Source of the DNA: Klebsormidium nitens
Lineage: Eukaryota; Streptophyta; Klebsormidiophyceae; Klebsormidiales; Klebsormidiaceae
Direction of reading: 5' to 3'
Assembly: GCA_000708835.1 (NCBI GenBank)
Contig: DF237201.1
Span: 1 to 64,000 of the forward strand
Length of the DNA: 64,000 nt
Of this stretch, positions 10,348 through 23,500 are shown in pieces. The number at the start of each line of letters is the position of its first letter. Position 1 is the stretch's first letter. A program made the translations under genes and the position numbers. The notes below the pieces were generated by a model, which had not been told where the DNA came from, did no database searches, and worked only from the letters and a program-made list of their open reading frames with translations.

Positions 10348-13108
10348 TCACGTGCTTTTTCGCTTTGCTACAATGGCCTTAGCAACTTCTAGTAGGTCGG
10401 ACCCGACGACATCAGTCCTCTCCACCAAAGGGTCCCACGCCGCGCTCGGTCTATCAACAAAGGCGGCCTTAGCACCGGCGCGCATCGCCCCTGCGCAGTC
10501 CCAGCAGTGCGCAGCAACCATACGCATCTCAGCCGGGCCGGAAAGGCCCATCTCTTTTGCAGCGAACTCGTACGGCTCAGGCGCGGGTTTCAAGACCTGG
10601 AAAGAAGACGTAGCAAGAATCACCTTGAGCACAGGACTAAAACTGCTTTGTTGTCCGTATATAGTGGATAGCTGGATGCGATAGATTTAGTGCAGACCAA
10701 ACGGAGCCGGACCTCGAAGTAACCGTAGGAACAGCTATCCAACGTTCCATCACAAAAAAAGTGTGCACTTCTTTAGTCGAGAGCAAGGCGGCCGGTCTGA
10801 GTTCAGATCCGATGACAAAGGTTGTGCGATAGGGACGCCAACAGCCAGAGATTTCTGGACCGCAACTTCTGGATCGCCGAATCGAATTTGAAGTGTGTGT
10901 CAAAGTCCTTCGGATTGAAGGCGAAGAACCTTCCCCAACGACGAAGCACACACCCGCTAAAAGGTCCCGACTTTCGTCCAGAGGCGACGAATGCCACCAT
11001 GCATTCATCTCGTCGACCCTTGGCTCCATTTTCAGGTCTGCCAATCTTAGCTCTGACACTAGAGTCGTTGCGTGATAATTCACTGTACAAGTCTTCTAAG
11101 AAAACTCGTTTCCACCAATATGGACCCTGGATCAGCCCACCTTTATTGTGTCAGCCGAGAGAATCTTCTCGAAGTACTGCGTGAGCCCTGCATTTTTCAG
11201 CTGCATGTCCACCACGTTCTGCGCGTTGTTCGTCAACGCCGCAAGCCGGAACCCCGCATCCTTGAGGAGCGCCAGCGCTTCATCAACTTCAGGGTGGGGG
11301 GGTGCCAACTGCAGGGCAACCCAGAAACGGGTTAAGCCAGGGGGTTTGTGACAAACTCAAAAACATCACGTTGGGTCCAAGCGGAGATATCATTTTTTGA
11401 CGTCGCCCGATCACCCAGCGATGTAGCACCAACACTTTGTGGACTACAGGGGAAAGCGGGAGGGGGGGCCAGGGGCAGCTGTGGGCCAGCCAACAAAAAA
11501 TCGATGAGTCACAAGGCTGGGTTAAGGTCAGTTACATCAAACACACGAAAACAAAGTGATGGATTTGGAATGTGAAATTCAGATCATATCGATTGCGTCT
11601 TATTTGAGGGGGACCCCGGCCCCTAAGAGAAGCCCCGACCATTCTGGAGCGACGACGGGTGAAAACGAGGGGCCTAGCTTAGGATATTTGGATAAGCATA
11701 ACCTGTTCCACAATCCTGTTCCACATGTTTTACGGTTTAGTGAGAGTCCTTTGCAGGCCTCTCGCTGGAAGTAGGACCACAAAAGCAGGGGACGGAGAAG
11801 AAACCAGAAATCAGGATTACAACGGGAGACTTGGCTACTTGGAAAGTGGACTTGGGAATCATGTAGAAATTTAGTAGTTACTACCACGTAATAGAATATT
11901 TACATAAAAACGATTGGCATTTTTACAGTTTCCAACGCGACTTGGAAAGTGGACTTGAGAAGCAGCGGTGTTCGAGGCTAGTAACACAGTGTTTGGGTTA
12001 GCGGGCTGGTTTTAAGGCAAAGGGCTGGGAGGCCTTTTGTCATTCCAGTGTTTCAATAGACGTTGACCTCGACATACTGCTTCCATATTACTCTAAACGC
12101 TGCGGTGCAAAAGGAGTACAGATGATTGTAGAATGATCCTTCGCAAGCAAACCTGAGTCTGAATGGCTCACATGGATTGCTTCCTTGAGCGCCTCCTTGT
12201 CCTCGTCTGAGACTGTCACTCCGTTCTGCTGTCCGAGCATTGTGATGGCAGACATCGCATGGGCCCCAAATGGACAGTACCTGCACCAGAACAACTTAAG
12301 TGCGATGACATAAACTGCAACTCTCCACTTTATCTGTTGCAGATGCCAGCCTGTCCTTAACCATCAGATGAAGACAGTCTGTCAAATGATGAGCTCGAGC
12401 TGCAAGCAATATAGCGACATGGTAGGTTGAAAGAAGACGTGTGAATGGGTCCTCACACTCTCATTACTGCACCACCTGACAGGGGGCATCTTCTTCACGT
12501 AAGGGTCGAGCCAGGGTTGTTTTTCGCTTCCGCTGCACGATCCCCACTCACTGACGCAAAAGTTTGAACCAAGGCTTTATTTCTTTAGCAGATTGAAGTG
12601 GTGGCTTGAGACCTTTTTAGATCTTGTCAGGACACGCTGGCGCGCTCGCTGAATCCAGAGCTTTTCTCAAATCAAAAGGCACACAGTTCGCTGGAGACTT
12701 GTAGCCAGTCCTTCTTCGATGACGTTCCCATACCAGCTTTTTGAGAGCAAGGACCTATGGATCAGTGCAAAGTCAAGAGGATCACAAAAGAAGTCAAAAT
12801 AGGGTGTCAGCACATTCAGCAGCCATCAGTAATTTGAATTGAGAACAAGTACAGAACTGAGGCAACATGCATGTATTCATTCTTTTATACTCATACTTTG
12901 GGTGCACTCGAATGAATGCTGAGTTGCATACCACTTACTTTTTGGTTATGATTGCAGTAAATGCTGAGTGCACCGCCATGCCAAACCATGCCTGCCTCTT
13001 CCCCTCTGCCTTGACCCCAAAGATGCGCTTGAAGATCGGTTCAAGCGCCGCCGCAAAATCTAGTAGAGTCTCATTGACATCAAAGATCAGAACTTCCGGT
13101 TCCGTCAT
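10348..13108 (-). CDS. Class II haloacid dehalogenase-like HAD hydrolase
   Basis: Four exons: 13108-12939, 12280-12172, 11308-11141 and 10596-10348. Together they are 696 nt, encoding 231 residues, the usual size for (S)-2-haloacid dehalogenase-type proteins. Motif I is LIFDVNETLLDF with nucleophile Asp10 and Thr14. Motif II is LAALTNN. Motif III is VLKPAPEPYEF, with Lys and Tyr six apart as in the family. Motif IV is VAAHCWDCAGA with its Asp kept. In bacterial dehalogenases motif IV reads SSNxWD; here it is AAHCWD, so the Ser and Asn that help the hydrolytic step are replaced. The substrate may therefore not be a haloacid. The start at 13108 (MTEPEV) was chosen; the frame stays open upstream to 13450, which might be a targeting extension but looks non-coding. 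Intron 2 (11309-12171) holds a short direct repeat (near 11839 and 11942). Confidence 0.85.
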
Positions 13109-14237
13109 CTTTTGTTGAACACCAACACTCCAAGGTTGATACCCTTTCTTGCACCGCCACCCCCAACAAAATTTCAATCTTCCGTGTGCTTCCAGCGATG
13201 AAGAATTCTTACTTAGGCCCCCTAGATGATGGCGACGCCAAATAGCAGTAGACTTCGCGAACTTCAATGCAGGAGCAGTTTCTGAAGGCGCTTTCTCCTC
13301 AAACTCAAAGCTCAATACATGCAGATTCAATTGAACTTCAATTTGAAAGTGTTTAGCTAGCTGGGCCATCGAAGCCGCGGCCGCCTTACGTCGTGGTGCG
13401 CGCTCGAGGTTGGGCGCGGGTAGGTAAGGAAATAGCTTGGAGGTTCTCACACCGTCCGATGAATGAGGTCACGACCGACCACCGTCGGTTTCAACTGCCG
13501 CCAGATTGGTGGCTGACTAGTGCCTGACTTCGTTCAAGGCACAATTGGTACAGATGTTACAGTAGGTAGTATACCGGTACCTACATAAAGGATTACCTAC
13601 GGTAACCCACTGCGGTTCTCTTTAGGTTTACCCTGTTAAAATTGCACATTGCATTGCATATCCTATGTCTGCTTTCTCTATCTTTTGTTACAATCGCAGA
13701 GGCGCACTGAGGTAGGCAGCTTTGGAGTCTAGGTTGAAGAGGAGAGCCCTGCGGCTAGCCTCTAGGGAACTTAGACAATGTGGCGGGCGGAGTAAGGGCA
13801 TCAGAAGGATGTCAACAGCATGAATGCAGCTGCAGGCGTCACAGCGTATGCATCATGCGGCCAGCTCACCCTGCGACAGTGAGGTAGTCAGCTGGTAGCT
13901 CCGAGGGGTGACTTTGGGTCCTCGCGCTGAGCTCTTTAGCGCTAAAGGAGGCCGGGGAAAGACAAGATACGCGCATCTGTGGTCCAGCTCTTAGAGAGCG
14001 TGCTTTGAGATTGCCAGTTCTTCAGAGGGGGCTAAGACTTTCATTTTCTACTGATAGAATAGAGTCTGTTGAAAAGAGGAGTTTGAATGTGCGCCGAACC
14101 AGAGATACTGCATGTGCACAATGAATGCAGCTCATTAGCCTGATGCGCCGAACCGGGGCCAAACCCCGCCCGTAAACGTGACTGGCTGACATTGGGCTGC
14201 AGATAGTGCATAAGAGGATAGCTGGATGAGAGTTGAG
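13109..14237. other. Shared upstream region of HAD gene and CEP104
   Basis: About 1.1 kb lies between two divergent start codons and should contain both promoters. I saw no further gene. Confidence 0.6.
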
Positions 14238-17200
14238 ATGGCTACCGGTGCTTCGCAAAAGCTCCGTTTCACGGTGGAGTCTGCCTCGGGAGAGGTAAGA
14301 TGTTCTCTCTGCTTTGATTAGCGAGTGCTATAATCGGCACTGTTTTTAATAAGTTGACGCTTTGAACAATATGCGCTGAACTTCTGCTTGACAAAGTGTA
14401 TTAACACAGAAGAAACCCTAGTTCAGCGTGGGGCTTCTATGTTCAAGAGCTCAATTAACGCAGCGCAGTCGAATCTATAAGGACTCTTGCTTCCTTGCAA
14501 ATGCAAGCTTGAAAAACGACATGTCCTTCAGTCGCACAGCAAACACCGACGTTTTCACCGCTTCTGATTAAGCTTAAGCCAAAGCCAGCACTATTGCAAG
14601 TAGAAGCAGCATCGCCCCCGTCAGAATTGCTGCCACTCAACAGCACCCCAGAACTATTTCATGCAGAGCTCTGTTTGGAAGAACTTCGAATCAAGCCGTC
14701 CTCTTTATAAAAGATACCCGCTAGTCTGTGCACTGGAATTCTGCCTTCACACCACCCACGATCAAGGGCAACTGGACTCAATCTTGAGTGCGTGCTAGAA
14801 AAACACTTAACGACTAGGCAGTCAGTCGAACAATCTACCCACGATCCATATCAATGCAGGATCCAGACTACCCCGCCAAAGAGCTCAACTTCCACAGCCC
14901 CCACACAAAAGGATGGCAAAGCCCCCGCTTCTGCAAGTTCCCGCAGGAGCTCATTCTGCAGCTCGACAAGCCGGCGCAGGTGCACCAGATCCAGCTCCTG
15001 TCGCATGAGTTTAAGGTGAGCGCTTGGGGACGCTTTCTGAGAATTGGCTGAGAGAACCAGTGCTGGGACCACCCGTTGAATAGAGGGCGTCAAAATTTTG
15101 GCAATGGTCTGCGGTAGCTGATGGTGGTTGGTCGAGCGGACGGCCAAGGCCCCACAAAAGGGGGCGTGGAGAGCATACCGGGTTTGGTTTGCATACGAAA
15201 TGAACATTGAAACGCAATCCGACGCATCCAAAAGTCTGAGGTCAAAAATCGTGCAAGCGGCCAAGGGTCGAAGTGAGCAAATACACATCTTTGGGGCGAC
15301 AAATGAGCGGTTGGAAGAGCACAGTGTTGAAGACAAGTATGCAGAGCATCCGCTGGATTGTCAGGCCGCTGAACTGAGTAGCGCTACAGATGCTGACTTA
15401 ACGCCACTGACTATTGTTGCGCCGGTTCCGCCTGCTCATGGCGATCATGATCAAACAAGAGTGGACGTGTCTTTCCGCACCGGCCAGCGGTGTTGGAGAG
15501 ACCGGTCTAACTCTGCCCTGCTCTAGTTGTCGGCTCGACAGTTTGGCCACTTCCCATTATGACAACGAAGGAAGTGTCGAAGACACCCATGCTCTCCCAA
15601 AAGGACTGTCGTTTCAATGTATCCAGAGAGTCACCTTGTCAGATCGTCGAAGCCTCATCCACCCGCATCAGGCGTTTTCCGCAATGCTGAGTTGACGCTT
15701 CACCTTCAATGCAGATCTCGTGCAAGATCGAAGTATTCGTTGGGCTTCCGCCCCCTGGCATTTTGGACCCGTCGCAATGCCCCCTGAAGCGGTTAGGTTA
15801 TCTCTCGCTCGACCCTAACGAGCGGAGTAATCACCAGGCGCGGGAGCTGAAAAGCGTCCACGTGGATACCCCGGCGCAGGTCATCAAGTTTTTGCTGCAC
15901 AAGTGCCACCCAAACAAGCTCAACATATACAACCAGGTGAGGCTTTGAGGTGCGAGGCTTTTGCGGTGTTCTGGCACAAGCCCTTGGCGACATTTGAGTT
16001 GTTCCAGTCCCACCAGGACAAGACCAACGTTGAAGAACTTGGATCTAGGGTGTTTCGGTTTGTGCACGATCCACCAATGCAATTCCTGGATCAGTCTGCA
16101 CACGTGGTGACTCGATTTGAAAGCAACAGAGCAACGCCTCAAACAGCTCACGCCACAAAATAGACGCTCAAAGTGCGCTCGCGGCTGCCATTGGATCCTG
16201 TTGGTGCTGCACACGCTCCACAATCTAGAGCGAGGGGAGACTGCGACATGGCGTTCTTGGGAGCTGCTCGAAAGAATCTCCTCTCTTTCGTAAATCTTGA
16301 TAGATCTTAGTCGATCCCTCAAGCCGCTCAAATCTTTTGCCGAATCAAGTGCACATGTCAAGCACTTGAAGAAAGCAGCGACCTTTTGCTCGTCAACAGG
16401 TGGGCATCGTCGCCCTGAACATCGTGGGGCAACCGTTAGACGCGGCCAAACTGGCCTTGGCCCAGCAAGCTCTCTTGGGGAGAGCGCAGAACGGGCGGGG
16501 GGGACGAGGTGCGCCGCCAGAAGACCCCTTGCTAGAAAGCGTGGACGCAGTGACGGCGCAACAGCTTAGAGAGGTAAGAAAACAAGGCTTTAATGTTACA
16601 AACCGCGGACTGTACTCCCTACTTGATGTGAACTAAAAAAGATGGCAAATAGTGGAGTTACTCTAGTTGCTGAGTGCCGCCAAACCACCCCCTGTTAGAG
16701 ATTTTGGATGCGGTGACGGCGCAACAGCTGAGGGAGGTGAGAAGCAGGATTTCTTCTGTCTGGGCTATGCTGTGACCTAAAGGCGTTGGTCAAGATCAGG
16801 ATAGGGCGTTGCGCCGTTCTGCTGATTGCGAATAGGTTCCTCAAGACCGCCCTCGTCGCGATAGCTCGCTCACATTGATTTGTTTTAAACGAGGAGTGCC
16901 CCATTGATCCCGCTCTTGATATTCAGCTTTCTGGAGTGTTGTAGCTTGAAATCTCCTGGCGGAATCGTAACGAGAACAAAGATACAACGTGAAATATAAC
17001 CAACATAAGATGAACTCATTGGCTCCCCCCGGTGATCCAGATTTTCAACCCTGCCTTCAACCCCTCTCTTGCTTCCACAGCCGCTCGCGCAGAATACGCG
17101 GCTGTCCGCAACGAATTTTGCAACGAAGCAAAATCGAAGCAGGTCACGATCGGTCGTTTCTGGGTCCTCTTTACTCACCTCTTTGTCCACTCACCTTTCT

Positions 17201-20200
17201 CTGACCAAGTGTTCCATCTTCGCCTCTCCCCAGTTGCTCGCGCAAAAAGACGCAGCGGTAAGGAACGAAGATTACGACGAGGCCACAACGGCACAATCAT
17301 ACATCATCGCTTCGTGCCCTCTTTGCTTAGTGCTCACCTCTTTGTTCAGTCAGCTTTTGCTGACCAGTTATATCTTCTCTTCCCAGTTGCTCGCGCAAAA
17401 AGACGCAGCGGTAAGGAACGAAAACTACGACGAGGCCAAACGCTAAGGTCATAATGGAACGTTTTTGTGCCCTCTTTGCTTATGTCACCCTTTTTTAAAC
17501 ATGTTTTCGCCTCCTTTCAGTTGCTCGCGCAAAAAGACGCGGCTGTTCGCAACGAAGACTACGACGAGGCCAAACCGCCAAAGGTCATGATCGATTGTTT
17601 CCGTGCCCTCTTCGCTTGTTTCTCACCTCCCTTTTGGTCCATTGTCTGAACATTCTCCTCGCCTCCTTTCAGTTGCTCGCGCAGAAAGACGCAGCGGTAA
17701 GGAATGAAGACTACGACGAAGCCAAACGGCTCAAAGTCATCATCGACCGAGTGCGCGCCTTCGGGAACCAGGTCGCCGTTTTGGAAGCCCGAAAGCAAGC
17801 CGCGGTCGACAGGGAAGACTACGACGCGGCGAAAAAGATAAAGGAAGAGATCGATGCGCTGCGGAGCAAAGAGGGGGGCCTTGTACCGCTAGAGGGAGGA
17901 GGGGGGAGAACGGCGTTTGAGAGTCTGAGTCTGAACGAGGCGAGCGTGACGAGGCCCGATCCGGAGACTGTGTTCAACAGGTGGGAAGTTTCTCACGCGT
18001 CCTGTCAATACATTCATCTTGGATGGGCAGTTTGCTTTCGCGATCCTTTTACAAAGGAGGTACAACGGACTAGGGACTCGAGAAGGACAATCCGCGGTCT
18101 CAGGCGTGATGTCCATTCTGTTTTTCCCCTGTCAGTTGAAAGCAGGAGTGTAAAGATTGTTAAACAAGGAATTAAGAAATGAGCATCGCGCATCGCATAT
18201 CGGACGTGCGTCAAATATAGAGAAGTCTTGCTCTTACCAAAAGAGCATCAAGAATAAAATCGAATCAGATACGAGGATGTCAACCCCAGATGCGCACACT
18301 TGCAGAGTCCTCCAAAGCGGTAGAAACTCTCGGCCAGAGAACGAGGACCCCGAGCCCCCGTCCGAGTCGTACGCTTCGGACGCCCCTCCTGGCGACCAAC
18401 TCTCGGATCCGGACAGCCCCGCGTCGCCCAGCCTTCAGCGGACGCTGTCCAATTCGTACGACGACCGACCAATCAAAGGCGCTGCGTCCGCAAACGGGAA
18501 TGGGTACGATTTGATGGTAAGTGCCGGGACAGATCGACACATGATACGGAGTGTGATTTGGAGGGAAGCATTCAAGCTTCGTGTGGTAGTTATGACGACC
18601 AGATGAATGGAGTGCGCCGGAGATAAATGCCGGTGGCCACTCGGTGACTTGGTTTTGAATGAAGTTGTGAGCCTCCAATCTGGTAAAGGAGCATAGGAAG
18701 CGAGAAGATCAATTGGGCTGAATCAGTTCTTCTGTGCGTAGCGGTACTCGGAGAGTTCTAAGGCGCAGCCATGCATCATCATACGCTCATTTCTGGGCGC
18801 GAGCCATTGTAGCCAGTGCGTGCCTTTGGAAGCTCCACCGCATATCGACGAGGATCATAATAGGGCGAAGCCGTCACGCGCCAATCGTAGAACTTACTGG
18901 CAACTCATTCTTTCCAGAACGAAGTCGAGCCTGGAAAGCAACGAGAGATGGACGTCGTGATTTATCTTGGCTTCCGCACAAGGTCGCCATATAAGCCGTC
19001 GACGAGTTCCAGATTCTTCCAGAAGGCCTCTTAGAATACACTCAGTCGCACTTTCCCGTAACGCAATTATTGTCATTCATCCTACTCTGTTTTGCGGTTC
19101 GTGCTTATATCATCCGTGACGTCATCCTTGCAGGAGGAGAACGGGGGGCCGGACCCCCTCGACCTCGCGAATCGCGACAAGGCGCGGCGCGACTCGGGGC
19201 GCACCGCGGCCGCGTCGGGAAGCACCGGGCCGCGGAAGCAGTGGGGAAAGCCGACGGCTTCACCCGGTTCGTATACCCCCATCGTACCCCCATCGCCCTT
19301 TCCAAGTTTAATCCCTTTCCCTCAGCTAAAGCTTACTTACCCTTTAGACACTTGCGTTCTCCGTTCCATATTGTTCGACACCGCCATGACAGCTTTGTGC
19401 GTGCCGGAAGGAGTGGGGAGAGCGTGGGGTTGCTCCCCGTACAGTTTTATATTCTTGCGCGTTCGCATAGCGAAATGAATCTCTCCTGAAAGTCGAAGCG
19501 AGAGAAAGGTGGCCATCCAAAGGACTTCCGATACAAAAGGCATGTAACAGCACGTCTCAGTATGGGCGCGGGGGCGATGGACTGTGCCCTTCCGCTGACT
19601 TGAACGGCCGAAGGGAGGATTGGCGGAACTTCCGGAACGTCGAGAGGTGAAAAGCCTGAAAGATGTGGTGTGAATACTCGCAGGGCTGGATGACGTGGGC
19701 AGCGAGCCGACGTCACCCACGTCTCCGCTGCCGCAACGGCCGGACGGGATCTCAGCGGAACTTCCGGAACCGGAACGGCAGAACGGAGAGGTGATGAAGC
19801 AGAATGCGGCGCTGGTGACGGCGGTCGGGGAATACACTGCGCTCTGTATCCTGTCAAAGGTAAGGAACGATTCCGAAGGCCGGCTCCAGATTCCGTTCCG
19901 TCGCTTCTGATGGTTCCGGTGGTTCCGGCGGGGTCCCTTTTGAATGTACTTTGTGCGCAGGTGACAGCGTTGGACGATGATTTTCGCTTGCAAATGCAAA
20001 AGAATGGAACAAAAAGCGCACTTTTAGATGGAATATCGAGAGTACCTTTTGTTCTGCAAACGACGTGTAGCCCAGACTCTTGGAATAAAGAATGTCTTAC
20101 CTCGCAGATCTGGCAGAATCTTACATCCTTGCTCTGCGATTCTCGCAAATACAGACCGTCGAGAAAACAAAAAAACGGGCAAATAAACGGTAGAATATAT

Positions 20201-23200
20201 CCGGACCGTAAACCAAAATGTCTTTTTTTCTTTCTCGCCGCGCAGAGCTGGCAGCTCCGCGACGCCGCCTTCCAAAAGCTCCTCAAGGACCTCGCGGGGG
20301 GGTCATTTCCCGCGGACGGCGCCCCCCTGTTCCGGGGCCTCGTCAAAGCCACGCTCAAAGGCCTAAACGACAAAGTCGCGAGCGTGTTTTTCAACGCCAT
20401 CCCCCTCGTTCGTGGCCTATTCACATCGTACGCTTCGGAAGCGTCCGCGAGGGACGTCCAAAACTGCAGCGGGGAAATTATCGGGGCCCTGTTGGAGCGG
20501 GGGTTGTCGGACTCAAACGCTAGGGTGCAGACTGCGTCGAGCGAGACGTTGCAGTGGCTGGCGGAGCGGAAGGAAGTGGGGCCGGCGGCGGTGGTGGGGC
20601 CGCTGCTCAGACCCGTCAAGAGTCAGGTCAGCGGTCTTCACACTTCAGTTCCTCGTTCTAGCTTTTTTTACTGCGTTTACACGCGCATAGTCCTCCTTTC
20701 ATTACCTTGTTCATGAGTTTCCGGTTCCTGCAGTAGCTGAGACCGTTCAAGAGTTTGGTGTGTTCTCCGGCGATGCTCTCCTGAAAATGTTTCATTTCGA
20801 CGAGCTTTTTGCACGCCCCTTTCAGCACTTGCAGCCAGTAAAAGTCCCTATGCTTTTCTAAGTTTTATTCCACTGAACTCCTTTTGGGTCTGCCCCATCG
20901 TCTTTCTTTGAAAGCGTGCGTAAGAGCCAGAATGGCTGCCGGGAACTTTTCTGTGCCCTTCTTCGTTATTTTGTCGTTTTCGTTTGTTGCCTGTCCTACT
21001 CAACTTTGTTGCAGCCGCAAGCAGTGTGCAAAACTTCGCTCTTGTTCTGAGAGTTTCTGTGCGCCTCACAAAGCACACGAAGCCTCTACGACTTGGCGCG
21101 TCTCGTCATCAGTTTCCCCACAATTTCTCTCCTCCTCCTTCAAATCAATCAGTTTGTGATTCCACGAAGCTTGTCACATCGATCCAAGAACTAGTTTCCA
21201 GATATTCCTGTCTGATTTCTTCCCCACAGGCGCAGTGGAAGATGGTTCTCGGACGCCTGACGCTGCAACAAGCGTTCCTTCAGACGTACGGCCTTTCGCC
21301 CTCGTCCAAAAGCGGCCTTCCCGTCGACCAGCTCATGAAGTTCGTCTGCGATTCGTTCGCGAGCGCAAACGGCGAGGTGCGCGCGCAGGCCACCGCGGTA
21401 ACCGTCCACGTGTACCGGTTGATAGGGACCGGGGTCGAGCGGTACCTGTCCGGTCTGAAACCGGTCGTTCGGGAAGCGCTGTCGTCCGAATTTGAGAAAG
21501 CGGACAGTCAGGCGGCGTCTGGGGGGGTGGTAATCGAAACGAAACGGCGGTCTAGCATAGGGGGGATCAGCGAAGGTAACTTGCAGGGGGCGGGGATCGT
21601 ACCCCCCGGAAGGAAAAAGGCGTCGCAGCCAGGGAAGAGTCAGCCCGGGGGGGATCCCCCGGCCACGAAAAAGGCGAAAGCGCCCCCCCAAAAAAGGAGA
21701 GATCTCGAGGGGGGGCATCCGGAAGGCAGTCCTAGACCCCCGGGGCATTTGGTAAAGAAGCACGCGCATGGGAAGCACTCGGGGAAGCACTCCGGGGAGG
21801 GGGGGGACGAGGGAAGGGGGCATGGGCCAAGGCCGAAGGTAAGGTCGGAAAGCAACAAAAGAGCTTTGTAGTCATGAAAATATGTACCTTCGCTTTGCTG
21901 ATTTCACATGGAGGTGCACGTGCGGAACAAGTAGACCTCTGTTTTTCACAAGTGGAAGAAAGGTGGATAGCGTCCGATGGGCACCGCTCAACCGAGACGA
22001 AGCCTTTGTTAGCGCGTATACGCTTTGCCATACTTTGTGATTAGCAGCTTTCGAGCGGGGGTTTGCCTCCGCTTGTCAAGTGTCACTCTGTTGCCCATGA
22101 TTGGGTTGAAGCTTTGTGTTCCGTTACGGATTGGTGTCTGCTTTTCTCGTCTAGCAGCTCGTATACACAGATCAAAGAATCACGTCTTCAATTCTGCCCC
22201 ACTCTTCATCCAATTGATCTTCAAAGTCACCCCTCACTCCGTTGGATTGATATGTGGCCCTTCTCCAATCTTTGGAAACCGCAAAGCCTACTCGTTTTTT
22301 AAAGTAGATTCGTCACTACTACACCATCAAAACCTCTGTTTGTAGTGTCGCACGATTCTTTGCTCACTGTGTTAACCGTTGCGTAGATCAACCTTATCAC
22401 CAGTTCAATCTCAAAACTTCGAGAATTTACCTTGTCACACACCCCGTCCTTACTCTTTTAACCGCCTCTCCCGCAGACGTCAGCCCACCCCCCGCCCACC
22501 GAAGAAGACGCCGAGGAAGACGGTCCGACCGACACGTGCCAGTTTTGCGGCGTGGTAGACGAGCGGTTTCTTACGGGCGAGACAATGGACCTCCACTTCT
22601 TCCAAGAGTGTCCGATGCTTTGCAGCTGCGACGAGTGCGGCCAAATCGTCGAGATCGCGTCGCTGACGGAACACCGGCTCGAAGAATGCGAGGTGCGAAC
22701 AGTCAGAGAGCGTCATCAAGTGTGTCTTTGAACTGAGTTGAGCTGGTGTCTCAAGGCCGGGTTTTCAGTCCCTCTGCTATATGATGGGTTCCTTCTTGTT
22801 GTCGTTCTGGGGTCCGAATGTTCCTCAGAAGCCGCCTATTCCGACGTTTATGTGCAAGTTTCCTCTTTTCTTCGAGGACGTCGGTTGCTGAGGATCCGCT
22901 CGAGGGGTGCAAGGCCTGTGGGAGTCTTCGTAGAAACCCCTTCTTCGGTGAACGAGGTTTTGTCCCAATGATCTCCTCGGCAGCATGACTGATTTCGCTT
23001 CTGGGCAACGTATTACCAGCCCGTCAATCAAGGCCAACGACATCTCCGCATCGACGTCCGACTAGCAGCAATTAGAAGAAATTGAAGTTCCGTTACGTAA
23101 CCCGTCACAGTTGTTAACAAACGCAGAAGGGCTCCCTTTTACATCTTGAATCCAAGAACGAAGGTCTGCGAAGAACCCCCTGCATCGCCCATGAAATGCG

Positions 23201-23500
23201 GCTCAAATCCTGCCAATGAGAATTCGTCCACAGTCAGGTCTTGCTTCCGTCTGAGCCAGTCCCTGAGCATCTCCCAACCGTTTTCAGGAGGGAGGTGTCT
23301 ACGCAGAGTGTCCGAAGTGCAACGAGGCCGTCCCTCAGGAAGAGCTGACGCGGCACTCCAAGACCTGCCGCGCCGGCAGCCGTTCGTCTGAGATCGGACG
23401 CTGCCCGTTGTGCCGCGCGGACATACCGGGGGAGGACGGCTGGGCGGAGCACCTGCTCGAGGGGAACGGGTGTCCACGAAACCCGAGAACTGCTCGGTAG
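14238..23500 (+). CDS. CEP104: CEP104/FAP256 ciliary-tip and centriole protein
   Basis: Twelve exons: 14238-14294, 14860-15015, 15715-15936, 16400-16573, 17673-17980, 18306-18516, 19134-19266, 19684-19859, 20246-20626, 21230-21838, 22477-22692, 23288-23500. They are 2,856 nt, 951 residues; human CEP104 is about 925. An N-terminal jelly-roll domain spans residues ~5-160 (GWQSPRFCKFPQE; ARELKSVHVDTPAQVIKFLL; NIYNQ). A UVR-like helical pair spans 204-275 (AVRNEDYDEAKRLK; AAVDREDYDAAKKIK). A TOG tubulin-binding domain spans ~480-700. A Lys/Gly-rich linker leads to four zinc-binding modules at ~828-951 (CQFCG; CDECG; CPKCN; CPLCR, each with later His/Cys). CEP104 works at the plus end of ciliary and centriolar microtubules, so this lineage should make centrioles at some stage. 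Introns 4, 7 and 9 contain copies of neighbouring exon parts. Confidence 0.95.
16688..16736 (+). repeat. Copy of CEP104 exon-4 donor edge
   Basis: The last ~45 bases of exon 4 (ending 16573) recur 163 bp downstream, sharing GTGACGGCGCAACAGCT and ending GAG|GTGAG. The duplicated donor is intact, so it could serve as a cryptic exon end. Confidence 0.85.
17050..17672 (+). repeat. Tandem array of CEP104 exon-5 acceptor edge
   Basis: The junction (pyrimidine tract, CAG, then TTGCTCGCGCAAAAAGACGC) occurs five times, with CAG ending at 17080, 17233, 17386, 17520 and 17672. Spacing is 153, 153, 134 and 152 bp. Only the last copy opens the full exon. Each unit encodes part of the first UVR-like helix (AVRNEDYDEA) and then runs into a stop or an out-of-frame tail. 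The first copy is the most diverged (CCGCTCGCGCAGAATACGCG). Intervening bases (GTGCCCTCTTTGCTT..) are also alike, so whole ~153-bp blocks were copied. Confidence 0.93.
19600..19683 (+). repeat. Copy of CEP104 exon-8 interior upstream of the exon
   Basis: GAACGGCCGAAGGGAGGATT through GGCGGAACTTCCGGAAC and GAGAGGTGA (about 19603-19652) resembles exon-8 bases 19734-19793, offset 131 bp. It lies just before the exon-8 acceptor, in intron 7. Confidence 0.75.
20728..20757 (+). repeat. Copy of CEP104 exon-9 donor edge
   Basis: TAGCTGAGACCGTTCAAGAG followed by TTTG|GTG resembles the exon-9 end (GCTCAGACCCGTCAAGAGTC, ending at 20626 before GT), 131 bp downstream. A GT follows at the same relative place. 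Confidence 0.7.

Noticed and set aside
12935-13450. N-terminal extension of the HAD frame to 13450
   Set aside because: The added 114 residues lack family similarity and a convincing targeting signal; the family starts at the MTEPEV Met.
19447-20619. 390-codon open frame on the minus strand
   Set aside because: It is antisense to CEP104 exons 8 and 9 and intron 8. No motifs; the + strand reading is clearly the conserved protein.
21191-21823. 210-codon minus-strand frame
   Set aside because: Mirror of GC-rich CEP104 exon 10; Arg/Pro-rich with no domain.
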